64,000 nt of DNA, taken from Neurospora tetraspora (lineage: Eukaryota > Ascomycota > Sordariomycetes > Sordariales > Sordariaceae). A program made the translations under genes and the position numbers. Shown here piece after piece: positions 1-10,810 of this stretch; within the stretch, counting starts at the first letter, position 1; the number at the start of each line of letters is the position of its first letter. The notes under the pieces were generated by a model that saw only the letters and a program-made list of their open reading frames with translations, ran no database searches and was not told the DNA's origin. The stretch is taken from positions 558,001 through 622,000 of the forward strand of contig NW_026944389.1 of assembly GCF_033439725.1 (NCBI RefSeq). Reading direction: 5' to 3'.

Positions 1-960
1 AACGTTCGAATCTATAGAGGAAGTTTTACGGGGTTCTCTTACTAACAAATAGGGAATAGAGGAACTTTTAAAGGTTTAGAGTTTTAACCAAATTAATTCT
101 AAATTTAAATATTTAAAATAAATCGGTTAAAAGTAATCGAAGTTAGGAAAATATATATTTATATCCTCGGAATCCAACTTAACTATCGTGGAGTTCTAAA
201 CGATAAAATCTTAAAAATAAATTAATAAGAAGCTTGAACTATTTTTCAGTAGGTTAATATCTTAAAGCGCCTTATAATTTAAATTATTAATGTACTTTTA
301 ATTAATTCTTTTAAGAAACCCCATCTTTCTTCCAACGTTTCCAATAAATTAAAAATCCGGTTAAAGAAATTTTATTACTAACTTACATTAATAAATATTT
401 CTCTTCTCCAATAAGGAATTAATCTTCTAACTCGAAAATTAATTCGAGAAAACGAATAAAATTAATATCTTCATTTATAATCCGGGCAGCATAAACGTAG
501 CCTTTAATATAAAAATAAAATAATTATCTAACTCTCAAAAATCTATCGGTTATTTAAAAGAAATATAAGGAAAGATCTTTAGTAGGGTAAATTAATTTCG
601 GGGTCTGAAATCCAAGTAAAATCGGTATTAAATCCGCGGAAATCTAATACAAAACACAGCTAAAACTAGTTCTAAGTACTTTTAATACACTAATAGGCGG
701 GGAAATTGGGCTTTAATAAAGGTAATAGTCCCAATCCTAATATTAATAATAGAGTTTAACTAGTACTATCGTCGCCAATAATAAACTAATTAAAATAGTC
801 TCTGGTAAAACGATGGGAATAAAATAAAAATTTAATTAATCCTAATCAATACCTTCGATTTCTCAATAGTTTATACATTTGATTTCGCAGTAGCATACTA
901 CTTATTAGGGTAATGTGGGTATATAGTGCATATGTGTATAGATTGTTAATCTAGTCAAAG
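1..960. repeat. AT-rich RIP-like relic, source element unknown
   Basis: This stretch is very rich in TA steps and poor in CA and TG, with stops in every frame. That is the signature of repeat-induced point mutation seen again in the transposon at 17.6-21.5 kb. Short pieces of the reverse strand read like protein when TAA/TAG are taken as former Gln codons (for example about 380-540), but I could not assign a family. Composition returns to normal at about 960-1000. It is probably the edge of a transposon that extends beyond the window. Confidence 0.6.
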
Positions 961-1495
961 TCCGGCCAGGAACCTAGCCGATTCGAAAGGAACTACAAGT
1001 ATCCTCCCCAGTGCCTAATCTACTAGGTACCTCCTTCCTAGGGTCTGGCTTGTGCCAAGCCTAGCCTGGCTTGGCCTGTGTGCCACACAGGCAGGTGCAC
1101 GCATAGCCCAGTGCCCTAACAAACGGAGATCTTTTGCGGGGGAGCACCTGCAACGGGGCCGGGTGGGGCCGTGTCTGAAAGCGGCACTGTCAAGCCTCAC
1201 CTTCTCCAACTGTCAGCCACAAAAGACGTACCTGTGGCGCTTCCAGTTGGAGATGCCGTAAGCCCCACCAAGCCAGCGATTACGTTATCCCCGCTTTCCC
1301 AACTTGGCTCGCCGCCGGCGAAGATTCACCACTTTCAATGTTTACTTTCCGTTGGACATCATACAACTGCAAAACACGACCAACTTTTGAAGCGGCGGCT
1401 CTCATAATTTTCCACAATCGAACTGAATTCAACCATAGCTACCTTGATACTTTTGTTCTGCGACCTATCAACCACAAACAGACCGACCAGAATCG
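961..1495. other. 5' flank of the Rqt4-like gene
   Basis: I see no gene here. The short open frames on both strands overlap each other and have no recognisable content. The last 100 bases, with CAACCACAAACAGACC-type sequence before the ATG at 1496, look like an ordinary fungal 5' leader. Confidence 0.5.
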
Positions 1496-3214
1496 ATGTC
1501 GCAACAACAGCTATCCCGGCTTCTCCCTCTGCCGGACGAAGACCTCAAGCAGGTGCTAGACTACGCCTCGACGCTCTCCAAGACCGAAGCGATTGACCAC
1601 TTTACAAACCTACTCGGCGACTCTCCTGCCGTAATCGACTTCATCTCGACCTTTAACGCCCGTCGCGCCGACCCAAAAGCGCCGCCCGCCCCGTCTCCTG
1701 CCGCCCGAACACCATCAGCACCCAGCTCAGCACAGAACTCGGCTCCAAATTCAGACATCGATCGAGTCCCGAAATCACAGCGCAAACCAAAGAAGAAGCA
1801 GGCGCCACTACAAGCACAACCTTCTCGCCAAGTCACAAACTTTGCCCTTGCGCCGGGGACGAAGGCTTACAACAAGAAGGATGCGGATCTCGAATACATC
1901 TCGGCCAAGTCCAAGCCGACAACACCATCAAACGAGCAAGTCGGAGGGCCGAGCAAACCGCCACCGTCAAAACCTACCACACAACCCGCTCAGCCGACAC
2001 CAAAACCACCACCATCCGCCCACGGCACATTAGTCTCCGACCTGGGCAAGCCGAAGCCCAAGTCAAACCCCGCTTCTCGAACCTCAACACCCGGCCCGAG
2101 CAATGGCAAGAATGCTGCCACCAAGATCTCAATAGCCGGCGGCACTCCCATGCACGGCGCCTCCACCGCCCTCTCCGACCTCGACGACGCCATCCGCCAA
2201 CTCGAAATAACCACCAACCCAACGCACACCTCCAACTCCGCCTCGGGCATCGCCTCGCGTCGGTGCAACTGCGTCGCCGCACGGCACCCTCTGCTCGCCG
2301 CCGCTCCGAACTGTCTAAACTGCGGCAAAGTGATTTGCGTCAAAGAAGGTCTCGGCCCCTGCACCCTTTGCGGCCACCCTCTCTTATCGCAAGCCGAAGT
2401 CCAGCAAATGATCAAAGAACTCAAAGCCGAGCGCGGCCGCGAGAAGATGGCTGCCGACCGCGCAGCTAACAAGAAGGCTGACGTGGGTGGTGTTCCCAAG
2501 CCGTTTGCTCGACCGAGGGGGTATGGTGATGAGTACGAGGATGCGCCTACACTGCAGGAGGCGGCGGCGAAACAACAACAAGCGCAGGCTGCGCAATCAG
2601 CGAAGCAAAAAGCTATCGAGCAGCGCGACAAACTGCTTAATTTCCAAGCAGAAAACGCGCAAAGAACGACGGTGAGGGACGAAGCGGCGGACTTTGATGT
2701 TAGTGCGATGGGAGGAAGCATGTGGGCTTCCCCCGAAGAGAGGGCGCTAGCCCTCAAGAAGCAGCAGAAGCTGATGAGGGAGATGGAGTGGAATGCGCGC
2801 CCGGAGTATGAGAAACGCCAGCAGGTGGTTAGTATTGATCTGGTGGGCAAGAAGGTGTTGAGGAAGGTGACCAAGGTTGAGAGGCCTGTTACGCCTGATT
2901 CTGAGCCGGAGGAGAATGATGGGCCGGGGGAGTATCATGTTGCTCCAACGACGTCGAGGACGAGTGGTGGTGGTGCGTTTAGCAAGAATCCGTTGTTGGG
3001 AGGCATGATTAAGCCGGTTTATGAACCAGCAAAGGAAAAGGGGGCGGAGTTGGAAGGCAGGAGGGATAAGAGTACGAGGTGGAGGAGGGTGCAGGATGAT
3101 CGGGATGATAATGAGGCGGTCATTTTGGATGGGGGCATTTATGGTGGTGGACGGAGTCAGGATGTGAAGACGGATGCGATGGGGGGTGGGGATGATGAGC
3201 CTGCTTGTGGTTGA
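1496..3214 (+). CDS. TRIP4/ASC-1-type C2HC5 zinc-finger protein (Rqt4-like)
   Basis: This is a 572-residue protein in one exon. The diagnostic part is a C2HC5 zinc finger at about residues 255-293, with Cys257, Cys259, His264, Cys273, Cys276, Cys281, Cys289 and Cys292, as in TRIP4 (activating signal cointegrator 1) and yeast Rqt4. The first 45 residues form a short helical segment like the N-terminal domain of this family. Residues 55-240 are Pro/Ser/Lys-rich and probably disordered. The rest is charged, with a Gln/Ala-rich coiled-coil-like stretch at about 355-390. Family knowledge places Rqt4 in the RQT complex with the Slh1 helicase and the CUE protein Rqt3, which splits ribosomes stalled in collisions. 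The exact role here is inferred from the finger. The ATG is the first in frame after a plausible leader. Confidence 0.85.
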   Translation: MSQQQLSRLLPLPDEDLKQVLDYASTLSKTEAIDHFTNLLGDSPAVIDFISTFNARRADPKAPPAPSPAARTPSAPSSAQNSAPNSDIDRVPKSQRKPKKKQAPLQAQPSRQVTNFALAPGTKAYNKKDADLEYISAKSKPTTPSNEQVGGPSKPPPSKPTTQPAQPTPKPPPSAHGTLVSDLGKPKPKSNPASRTSTPGPSNGKNAATKISIAGGTPMHGASTALSDLDDAIRQLEITTNPTHTSNSASGIASRRCNCVAARHPLLAAAPNCLNCGKVICVKEGLGPCTLCGHPLLSQAEVQQMIKELKAERGREKMAADRAANKKADVGGVPKPFARPRGYGDEYEDAPTLQEAAAKQQQAQAAQSAKQKAIEQRDKLLNFQAENAQRTTVRDEAADFDVSAMGGSMWASPEERALALKKQQKLMREMEWNARPEYEKRQQVVSIDLVGKKVLRKVTKVERPVTPDSEPEENDGPGEYHVAPTTSRTSGGGAFSKNPLLGGMIKPVYEPAKEKGAELEGRRDKSTRWRRVQDDRDDNEAVILDGGIYGGGRSQDVKTDAMGGGDDEPACG

Positions 3215-3378
3215 GCTAGTCGCCTTTCGCGAAAGATAGAGGATTGAAATGCTGTTTTTCCATTAGATGGGTTGGTGGATGTGATCACTGATGATGTCTG
3301 CAAGTCTCGTGAGGACGTGTCTTGGTGTTTTGGACCGGGCCAGGCTGCCAGCTGAGAAGCCCGAGAGACATGGCTTGC

Positions 3379-3406
3379 GATAAGAGCTTCCTTCGCGATA
3401 AGAGCT
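3379..3406 (+). promoter_or_regulatory. paired GATAAGAGCT sites, first pair
   Basis: GATAAGAGCT occurs at 3379-3388 and again at 3397-3406, 18 bp apart start to start. GATA cores are bound by fungal GATA factors such as NIT2/AreA (nitrogen), SRE (siderophores) or white-collar proteins. The pair lies 2.6 kb upstream of glutamine synthetase and 165 bp past the Rqt4-like stop, so the target gene is uncertain. Confidence 0.4.
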
Positions 3407-3705
3407 CCTGGACTGATACTCCACCTTCGTTCTTAGCCTTCCACTTGCCGTCAAGGTCCTCACTCACCGGAGTCACCGCGGCTTGGGTCGGCATTGGTGA
3501 TGTTGTGTTTACGATGGCCGACCCAGGCAACTACTGTGTATGGCTGGGTATCACAGGTATCTTGTGTAAAAGTTCCATGTCATCACCCATCAGGCTCTGC
3601 GGCAGTGACAACAGCGATATCTACTTGTAGCAACGTCATGAGACTGAGCAAGCCCCGGCGTCGTAAGCTGAAGCGAGGGAACCTAACACATGAGCTTCAG
3701 CGAAA

Positions 3706-3735
3706 GATAAGAGCTTCTTCTCTCCGATAAGAGCT
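3706..3735 (+). promoter_or_regulatory. paired GATAAGAGCT sites, second pair
   Basis: The same ten bases recur at 3706-3715 and 3726-3735, 20 bp apart. The two pairs are about 330 bp from each other and share the extended core, not just GATA. This suggests either a regulatory module or an old short duplication. Confidence 0.4.
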
Positions 3736-5773
3736 CCCCACTGCGGTCCGGCCCCAACCAGCTTCTCGGGGCATCTGATACCCTTCCCTTTGTGAATCAT
3801 CATCATTCATCAGCCTTACCATTCACTTTGCGCAGCAAACGTGTTCTTCTCAGACGGCCTGACCCGCCCGCCCTGCACAAACGTACTCGTCTGCCTCCGG
3901 CGGGTCCCATTCAGGGAGAAAGGGCCTCGCTTCGGTCGACTGAAACAGGCAAGACACCAGCAGATGCACAAGTCACAGAAGTGTAGCAAGTGGCGATGGT
4001 AACACCTGGTGTCCCCCCCTTTCAGAACTCTGTTTCAAGCGAGCGAATCACCATGTTCCCATCTCCGCTGAGAGATTTTTGTTCAAGGTGTGTACCCCCA
4101 TTTTGAGAGTTCAGCCCAGTTCGTCATCCCCTGAAAATGGCTGGGCACGGGAGAGACAACATGGAAACCCCGCGTGCTCCTCCTCATCAGTCATCCTGCA
4201 GCAGAAAGGCAAAGGAAGCTTCCCGCACGTCTGTAAGAGAAGCGAGAAGAGTGCTCGTCTCTTGCCTGGGCTGGGAATCGAATGGCCCGGTGATTCGGGA
4301 CAGACAGCTTCCAACAGGAACATCTTTCCGCTTGGTTTCGACGAACACCCGTTCATCCAATCACCGCCCAACGATAAGCAAAGGCGGAGCCCCACGTGTC
4401 TCGGCACACTGCACTTCTGCACCCCCGCATTCTAACGATCTCCTTGATAGCAGGGGGTGCAGGAGCGTCGAGGGGCAGCCACTGGCATCGACTCTGATTC
4501 CGTCATAAGATTGGATAAGAAAGTCATCCAGTGGCCAATGGGGTGGTGAGAAATGATAGATAGGAAGGATGTCGATAGGCTGAAGACGGCTGTAGCGGTG
4601 CCAAGGAATTGGAGAAGGGGAAGTACATAAGGTACCGGTCGCTTTGAGGCGGTGGCGGCGTGGTGGCCGATAGCGGGGATGGGGTTTCTTTCATCTCGAA
4701 AAGAGGCGGGAGAACAATGACGGACAAGACGAAAACTCGACTCTATTCTGGGAAGGGGGATGGAACCTGAAGAGAAGGAAGAGGTGAGATGATGAAGGAT
4801 GGAAACACCAGAACGAAGTCAGAATAAGCATGTGTATCCCCAATTGTGGTTCCCCAGTTTGTGAATCTCCACGGCGGGAGATCAGAGGTCAACAGCGCAG
4901 TAGCGTGTCACTGCACCTTCCCCCGTCGGGTCTCACTGCAAGCACTCCACTGAAGATTGACGACAGGGTAGTTCTTTCCTTGCCTCATTCCGAGATTGAA
5001 CCAAAGATGGAAAGAGAAGCTCATGCGGATAATCCGAGACTTTCATGTTGTGTGTCTCTGTTTCTAACATTCTCGGACACGGATGATGGCATTGCAATCA
5101 CGAAACGGAAACACAAACCGCAAAAATGGAAAAGGCATTGGACCGATCACCGGCCCTTCTTTTTGTTCCAAACTCATCATCCCACTCGACAAAACCCAAG
5201 CCACCCTCCATCAAACGATGCCCGGGTTCAAAGAAACCAACACCCTCAAACATTGCCTCGGGGGTAAACGGGGGCAACCAATGGCCGCCATGCGGGCAAT
5301 GCGGGCACAAGGTGGGCGACGTCAGGGGGGAATCCAAGGGTCTCAGTTAAAAACAAGTGACCCGACTGGAGTATGGACTCGCTGCTATTGATAGATGTAC
5401 CTTTTATCGGTATCGTACCTTTTATCGCTGGTAGCTGGCGGTTCGTATCACTTGTCTCCAAAATGGACCCCGCTAACCTGGGCGCGCCCACCTCATACCT
5501 ACCTCATACACCCTACACCGCGCTTAATAAAAAACGTCTAGACCGAGGCAGACGCAGTGATAGGTATGTTCGGATGGGATCGGATGAGAAGGTGAAAGTG
5601 TCACGGGCAGCTCGATCTTTCCAGACCGCATACTGGGCTGATTTCCTTATCTTTGACCGTTCCCGTCGCCAACGCGCGCGTCCTTTTCTCTCACCTCTTC
5701 TCTCCATTCCATTACTTCTTTGTCCTCACCAAGTTTTAAACACGTTCAACTTTGGGACGTGGTTGTTTTTGTA

Positions 5774-5826
5774 TTGCGACTGCGACTGCGACTGCGACTT
5801 GCGACTTGCGACTTGCGACTGCTGCG
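5774..5826 (+). repeat. TGCGAC/TTGCGAC tandem repeat in the glutamine synthetase promoter
   Basis: About eight copies of a 6-7 base unit (TGCGAC, then TTGCGAC) run in a row about 180 bp before the glutamine synthetase ATG. The array is CpG-rich. It may be a simple slippage repeat or a promoter element; the sequence alone cannot decide. Confidence 0.75.
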
Positions 5827-5915
5827 ACCTGCTAGCGACGTATTTGGACTTGCGACATCATACATAGCATTACCAAACATTACAAACCTAATACTTACAC
5901 AACTCACACATCACA

Positions 5916-6170
5916 ATGGTTCGTCATCAAAACCACTACTTCAAAGCGATTGCCCCCTTCTTCTGGATTCTTGACCTTCAAACCAAACAGAACAAACAGG
6001 TTAACAGATGGATTCACAACAGGCTACCAAGGAGTCCTTCGCCTCCAATGCGGCCGTCTTGGCCAAGTTCCGCGATCTCGACCAGCGCGGCAAGATCATG
6101 GCCGAGTACATCTGGATTGATGCTGAGGGTATGTACAATTCCATTCTCCCAAAAAAGAATGTCACACTGA
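5916..6170 (+). promoter_or_regulatory. overlapping upstream ORF or 5' leader intron of glutamine synthetase
   Basis: An ATG at 5916 has a strong context (CACAATGG) and opens an 84-codon frame that overlaps the glutamine synthetase start at 6008 in another frame. If translated, it would block the main start. Alternatively, bases 5919-6007 begin GTTCGT and end AACAG, and removing these 89 bases would place ATG directly before the main ATG in frame (Met-Met-Asp-Ser). Either reading is inference. Confidence 0.35.
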
Positions 6171-7702
6171 CAGACAGTTTGTCAAACTTACAGGCAACAC
6201 CCGCTCCAAGTCTCGCGTACGTCTTATCTTATCGCCACCCTGCTCGGGATCAGACCACCACCCATCTCCCGTCACCAGCAATTGGGATTTGCGCAATCAC
6301 TTCTGGAAGGAATTGGCCGAAAGGAAATCGAAACTAACTTTTCCACGATGAACAGACCCTCGAAGAAAAGCCAGAGGGCTACAAGCCCGAGGACCTCCCC
6401 ATCTGGAACTTTGACGGCAGCTCAACAGGCCAAGCTCCTGGTGACAACTCGGACGTTTACTTGTAAGTCATCATGGACCTGTCGGCGGGACTTGAGAAGC
6501 CAATGCTGACTGTATACGATCACTCGTGCAGGAAGCCCGTTGCTGTGTACCCGGATCCTTTCCGCCCTCCCCACAGTAAGCCAAGCCATCAGCCCACCCA
6601 TCTTGTACGTTCTGTTGTAATTGATCGCTAACTGTATGCAGACATTCTCGTCCTCGCCGAATGCTGGGATGCCGACGACACCCCCAACAAGTACAACCAT
6701 CGCCACGAGTGCGTCAAGCTCATGGAGCTTCACGCCAAGCACGAGCCTTGGTTCGGTCTCGAGCAAGAATACACCCTCCTCGATTTGAACGATCGTCCCT
6801 ACGGCTGGCCTCAGAACGGTGTGTCCCCTCCTTTTCTGCTTCCGCCTCTGCCTCCGCAAGGGCCAGGCATCCCTTCTCTAAAGATTTACACCTGCTAACT
6901 AACCATGACCCATCCAGGCTACCCCGCCCCGCAAGGTCCTTACTACTGCGGCGTCGGCGCCGGAAAGGTCGTCATGCGCGACATTGTCGAAGCGCACTAC
7001 CGCGCCTGCCTGTACGCTGGCGTCAAGATCTCGGGAACCAACGCCGAAGTCATGCCTGCCCAATGGGAGTTCCAAGTCGGTCCCTGCACCGGCATCGAGA
7101 TGGGCGACCAGCTCTGGCTCGCCCGTTTCTTGCTGGACCGCGTAGCTGAGGAGTTCGCCGTCAAGGTGTCCCTCGATCCTAAGCCCATCCCTGGCGACTG
7201 GAACGGTGCCGGTTTGCACAGTAACTTCTCGACGGTCGAGATGAGGAAGGAGGGTGGTATGAAGCATATCGAGGCGGCGATCAAGAAGTTGGAGGGGAGG
7301 CATAAGGAGCATATCGCTGGTAGGTCTTTACACCCCGAAGCGGAGGGTTGGAGAGGGAGGCTGACAAAAAGGGAAACAAAACAGTCTACGGCGAAGGCAA
7401 CGAGAAGCGTCTCACCGGCCGTCACGAGACCGGTGCCATCGACACCTTCACCTACGGCGTGGCCAACCGTGGCGCCTCCATTCGTATCCCTCGCGAGTGC
7501 GCCGCTAAGGGCTACGGTTACTTTGAGGATCGTCGTCCTGCTTCTAACGCGGATCCTTATCTCATTACTGGCATTATCAGTACGTTTTCTCTTTTATTAC
7601 TACCCTCTTTTCGTCCAATACTCAACAGGCAGGTGCTGACATTATACCTCTCCACCAGTGGAAACCTGCTTCGGTGCGGTCGATGATGCGGTTGAGGCTT
7701 AG
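6008..7702 (+). CDS. gln-2: glutamine synthetase, type II eukaryotic form
   Basis: The gene makes glutamine from glutamate, ammonia and ATP in the cytosol. I resolve eight exons: 6008-6128, 6194-6216, 6356-6462, 6532-6575, 6642-6818, 6918-7319, 7385-7579 and 7659-7702. All introns are GT-AG, and together the exons give 370 residues, the normal size for the family. Visible signatures are DGSSTGQ in the beta-grasp region, the Glu-rich [10 protein letters not shown] segment, [10 protein letters not shown], and the C-terminal SIRIPRE and ADPYLIT motifs. The usual NGAGCH reads NGAGLH here. One exon is only 23 nt. Fungi often have two such genes. The N-terminus differs from the form beginning with SRTENL that I know from other ascomycetes, so I call it gln-2 from memory and without proof. 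Confidence 0.93.
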
Positions 7703-8557
7703 AAAGGCTTGTCCTTGCAAGCCAAAGAGTCAGGATTTTCGAACGAGAAGTAAGGTTGAGAAGTGAGTGGAAGGACAGTTCTGGGACACAGTACGGACAG
7801 ATCGATAAATGGCATGGGTAATGATGGATTATGGATTATGAAGATGATTTGAACGAGAAGAGAAGGCAATTGCACAATTCGCGGCTATGGGCGGTTTGGA
7901 GGTGGCTTGGAGTCAATTGAACTAGCGGTCATATTCTTTCGAACGGACTAGTAGATACAATGCAGAATAAAGAAAGTTAAACTCATAAGCTCGTTGACCC
8001 TTTGACAAATGGTCAACAGCCTTAGCGGCACCCTGACCGAGGTAGTTGAAGCCAAGAACTTCCACATTGACGGACCAAGCACCACAAAGTTGAAGCCATG
8101 GGAAAGACAGACCAAATGTCGATTTTGATGGTAAAAGAAAAGAAAAAGATGGAAGAGATACTTGATGACATTGACCCGATTAAGCCCAATGACTTCCACC
8201 GACTTACAAAAAGATGAACCTCGGCTCGTCCCCCAATCCTTGGAGAGACATCGGAGATAATGCCGAGACCCCCACGGGTCTCCCGCATCCGCCAAACTTT
8301 GCCGGTCCGGGGTTAACGAACCGCATAAAACCCGGTAGAATGACGCGAGATAGCGCTAGACTAACCCCACATCGCACTACCGGGATGGGGGAACCGACGC
8401 CGATGTCGCCGGAGAGTCTTCCGTCTTGAAGATTGGTAATCATTTTCCATTTCCGTCTCAAACGAAGACATCCCATCCCGTCTCCGATTCAACATCACAC
8501 TGCCAAAAGCACCACGGACATTAACACCCACACCAACACCACAGCAACACCGTCACA
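7703..8557. other. intergenic region between glutamine synthetase and the dehydrogenase
   Basis: I see no gene. The first 250 bases are probably 3' untranslated sequence. The part from 8210 to 8557 is CCG/CGG-rich, then CACA-rich just before the ATG at 8558, as expected for promoter and leader. Confidence 0.5.
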
Positions 8558-9819
8558 ATGACGCTCCTCAAATTCTCTTCCCTCGAGGACGAAAGTAAAC
8601 AGAACCCAACTCTCAAAGGCCACAAACTCGTCATCCTCACGCCCTCGGCCCCAACACCAGGCTACATCGATACTCTCCAGAAACAGTTTCCCGACTTGAT
8701 CATCGAATACCACAAGTCCGAATGGACCCAAGCCGAGTCGCCGTTTCCCATCAAACAGTGGAAAGATGTCACTATCGCCTTGACCTTGACCTACCTCCCG
8801 CAACCAAAGGATGCGCCGAAGCTGCACTATGTTCAGCTGAACAGTGCTGGAGCGAACCATATTCTGGATCATCCGCTGTTTAGGGATACGGAGGTGGAGT
8901 TTTGTTCTGCTAATGGGGTTCATGGGCTTGTTCTTCCTTTCCTTCCTCCTGTTTTCCTTCCACTCCTTTTCTGCCATTTGCCCCTTCCGTCTTCCCCAAA
9001 CCGTGACTGACCAGAAATACCGAGTTCAGCCCCCAAATCTCCGAATGGATCCTCCTCACCTACCTCGCCTTCAACCACCGACTCCCCCACTACCTCGACC
9101 TCCAACGCCAGGCCCACTGGTCCCGCGGCAACGTCGACTCCATCGAAGACGCCACCGCCAAAACCGTCGGCATTTTGGGCTACGGCGCCATCGGCCGCCA
9201 GACTGCTCGCCTCGCTGTCGCCATGGGCATGAAAGTCCACGCTTACACTTTGCACCCGCGGCCCACGCCCGAGTCGAGGAAGGATAGAAGCTGGGCGCCC
9301 GCGGGGATGGGTGATCCCGATGGGGAGTTTCCTAGCAAGTGGTTCAGTGGTGCTAGCAAGGAGGATTTGCACACGTTCTTGGGGAGCGGGTTGGACCTGC
9401 TGGTTGTGTCGACACCACTTACCCCTGGCACCAAACACTTGCTAGGGAAGGAGGAGTTCCAGATCTTGTACAACTCCTCCCCTTCCATCAACTTCGTCGA
9501 CGAGACTGGTCACAGCGAAACGTGCGGGCGGACCTTTGTGTCGAACGTTGCGCGCGGACCGGTGATTAACACAGACGACCTGATCGAGGCGTTGGAAACG
9601 GGGTTGATTAGGGGAGCGGCGCTTGATGTCACGGACCCCGAGCCACTGCCGGATGGACATAAGCTTTGGAGCACGAGGAATGTGATTCTCACGCCGCATG
9701 TTAGTGGGGCTAGTACGAGGTATAATGAGCGCGTGCTGGCGATACTGGAGGAGAATCTCGGGAGGTTCGGGAGGGGGGAGCGGTTGGTTAATGAGGTGTC
9801 TAAGAGGGAGGGGTATTGA
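8558..9819 (+). CDS. D-isomer-specific 2-hydroxyacid dehydrogenase
   Basis: This is a predicted NAD(P)-dependent oxidoreductase for D-2-hydroxy/2-keto acids, 385 residues after splicing. The nucleotide-binding motif GYGAIG lies at about residues 173-178. The catalytic Arg is in NVARGP (about 298), an acidic residue follows in DVTDPEPL, and the catalytic His is in LTPHVSG (about 346). The frame breaks after ANGVHG and resumes at PQISEW. The only join that keeps the family sequence is an intron 8926-9029 with a GC donor (GCTTGT), a CTGAC branch point and a CAG acceptor. A stretch of about 14 residues before the NVARGP motif (about 9484-9530) looks like an in-frame insertion. The substrate cannot be told from sequence. 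Confidence 0.85.
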
Positions 9820-10810
9820 GAGGGAAGTAAGGGGGAGGGAAGATGATAGGCAGGCAGCTAGGACGGAGGATGGAGGCGGGACGACCTGAGTGGGAGAATA
9901 GGTAGACTTGGAAAGCTACAGTTGGGAATGAGGCAAGAGTTTTCGATGGTTGGATATTTCCTTGCAAGCAAGTTGGATACAGTCCGGCAGAAGAACATGA
10001 TCAAGTTAATCGTGACCGGTGGCTCGCTACCTGGTGTTGGCATGTGACGGACGATGTGATTTTGCACGCAGGTAAAGCTGACACTTTTGCAGGCAAGGAG
10101 AGAACGAGAAAGATGGAAGTGTGCGAGTAAGGAAGTTGAGATCTTCTGCGCAGATTGATGTTGATCTGACCGAGGTCTCGTCTGTAAAGGTATGCTCCTT
10201 CTCTTCACCGCAAGTACTAATGGTTTATCGTCCTCGCTCTCACCGGGAGTAGCTCACCGTAAGAACAAGAACAACAGCATGACTGCCCATTCCTCTAACG
10301 ACGACTGCCACACTCTCTATCGGAGGAACTCATCGGCCACCGACTCATCGAGGCATGCTGCTTCTCCATCCAGCACCCGCTCTTCGCCGATCAAACGACT
10401 CGATGACAGCTTCAAGCAAGTCCTACTCCTCAATTAAAGAAAGACATGCCATCTTTTCTCGGAAATGTGCTCTCACCTCCATGACTCTTACCAGCGATAC
10501 ACATCTTCCTTCCCTTCGACTTCAGACACCTCAGCGATTCTTCTGCAGCCACCGCCCTCGAGTTCCGTCACCGTCTGAGCATGTGAAAGTCCCGGACCCA
10601 GCTCTGGCACCTATAAGAAGAGCAGATCCCCCGGGCCAGATGAACAATTCTCTTCATCCAGATCATCAAGCACCGCTTTTCCATCTTGTCTTCTCTTCCA
10701 TCTCTTCAAAACTCACAAGTCTACAACACTTTCATCTTCCAATTCATCGATGCCTTGTTTGATCTTCGCTTCACGGGATCTGTCACAACGTCACCGCTTT
10801 TCCATCTTGT
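9820..10810. other. intergenic region, no clear gene
   Basis: Nothing recognisable. From about 10190 the composition becomes Ser/Pro/His-codon rich on the plus strand, as in the broken gene that follows, so remains of its 5' part may lie here. No frame from 10192 to 10760 can be joined convincingly. Confidence 0.4.

Larger units (their letters stand above)
3215..6007. other. 2.8-kb intergenic region upstream of glutamine synthetase
   Basis: I find no convincing gene. Open frames are short and overlap on both strands. The region holds four GATAAGAGCT sites (3379-3406 and 3706-3735), further GATAAG sequences near 4373 and 4514, and a TGCGAC tandem repeat at 5774-5826. It probably contains the 3' end of the Rqt4-like gene and a long promoter for glutamine synthetase. 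Confidence 0.5.

Noticed and set aside
1990-2874. 294-codon antisense frame in the Rqt4-like gene
   Set aside because: It overlaps the zinc-finger coding region, and its Ser/Cys-rich content is the complement of that gene.
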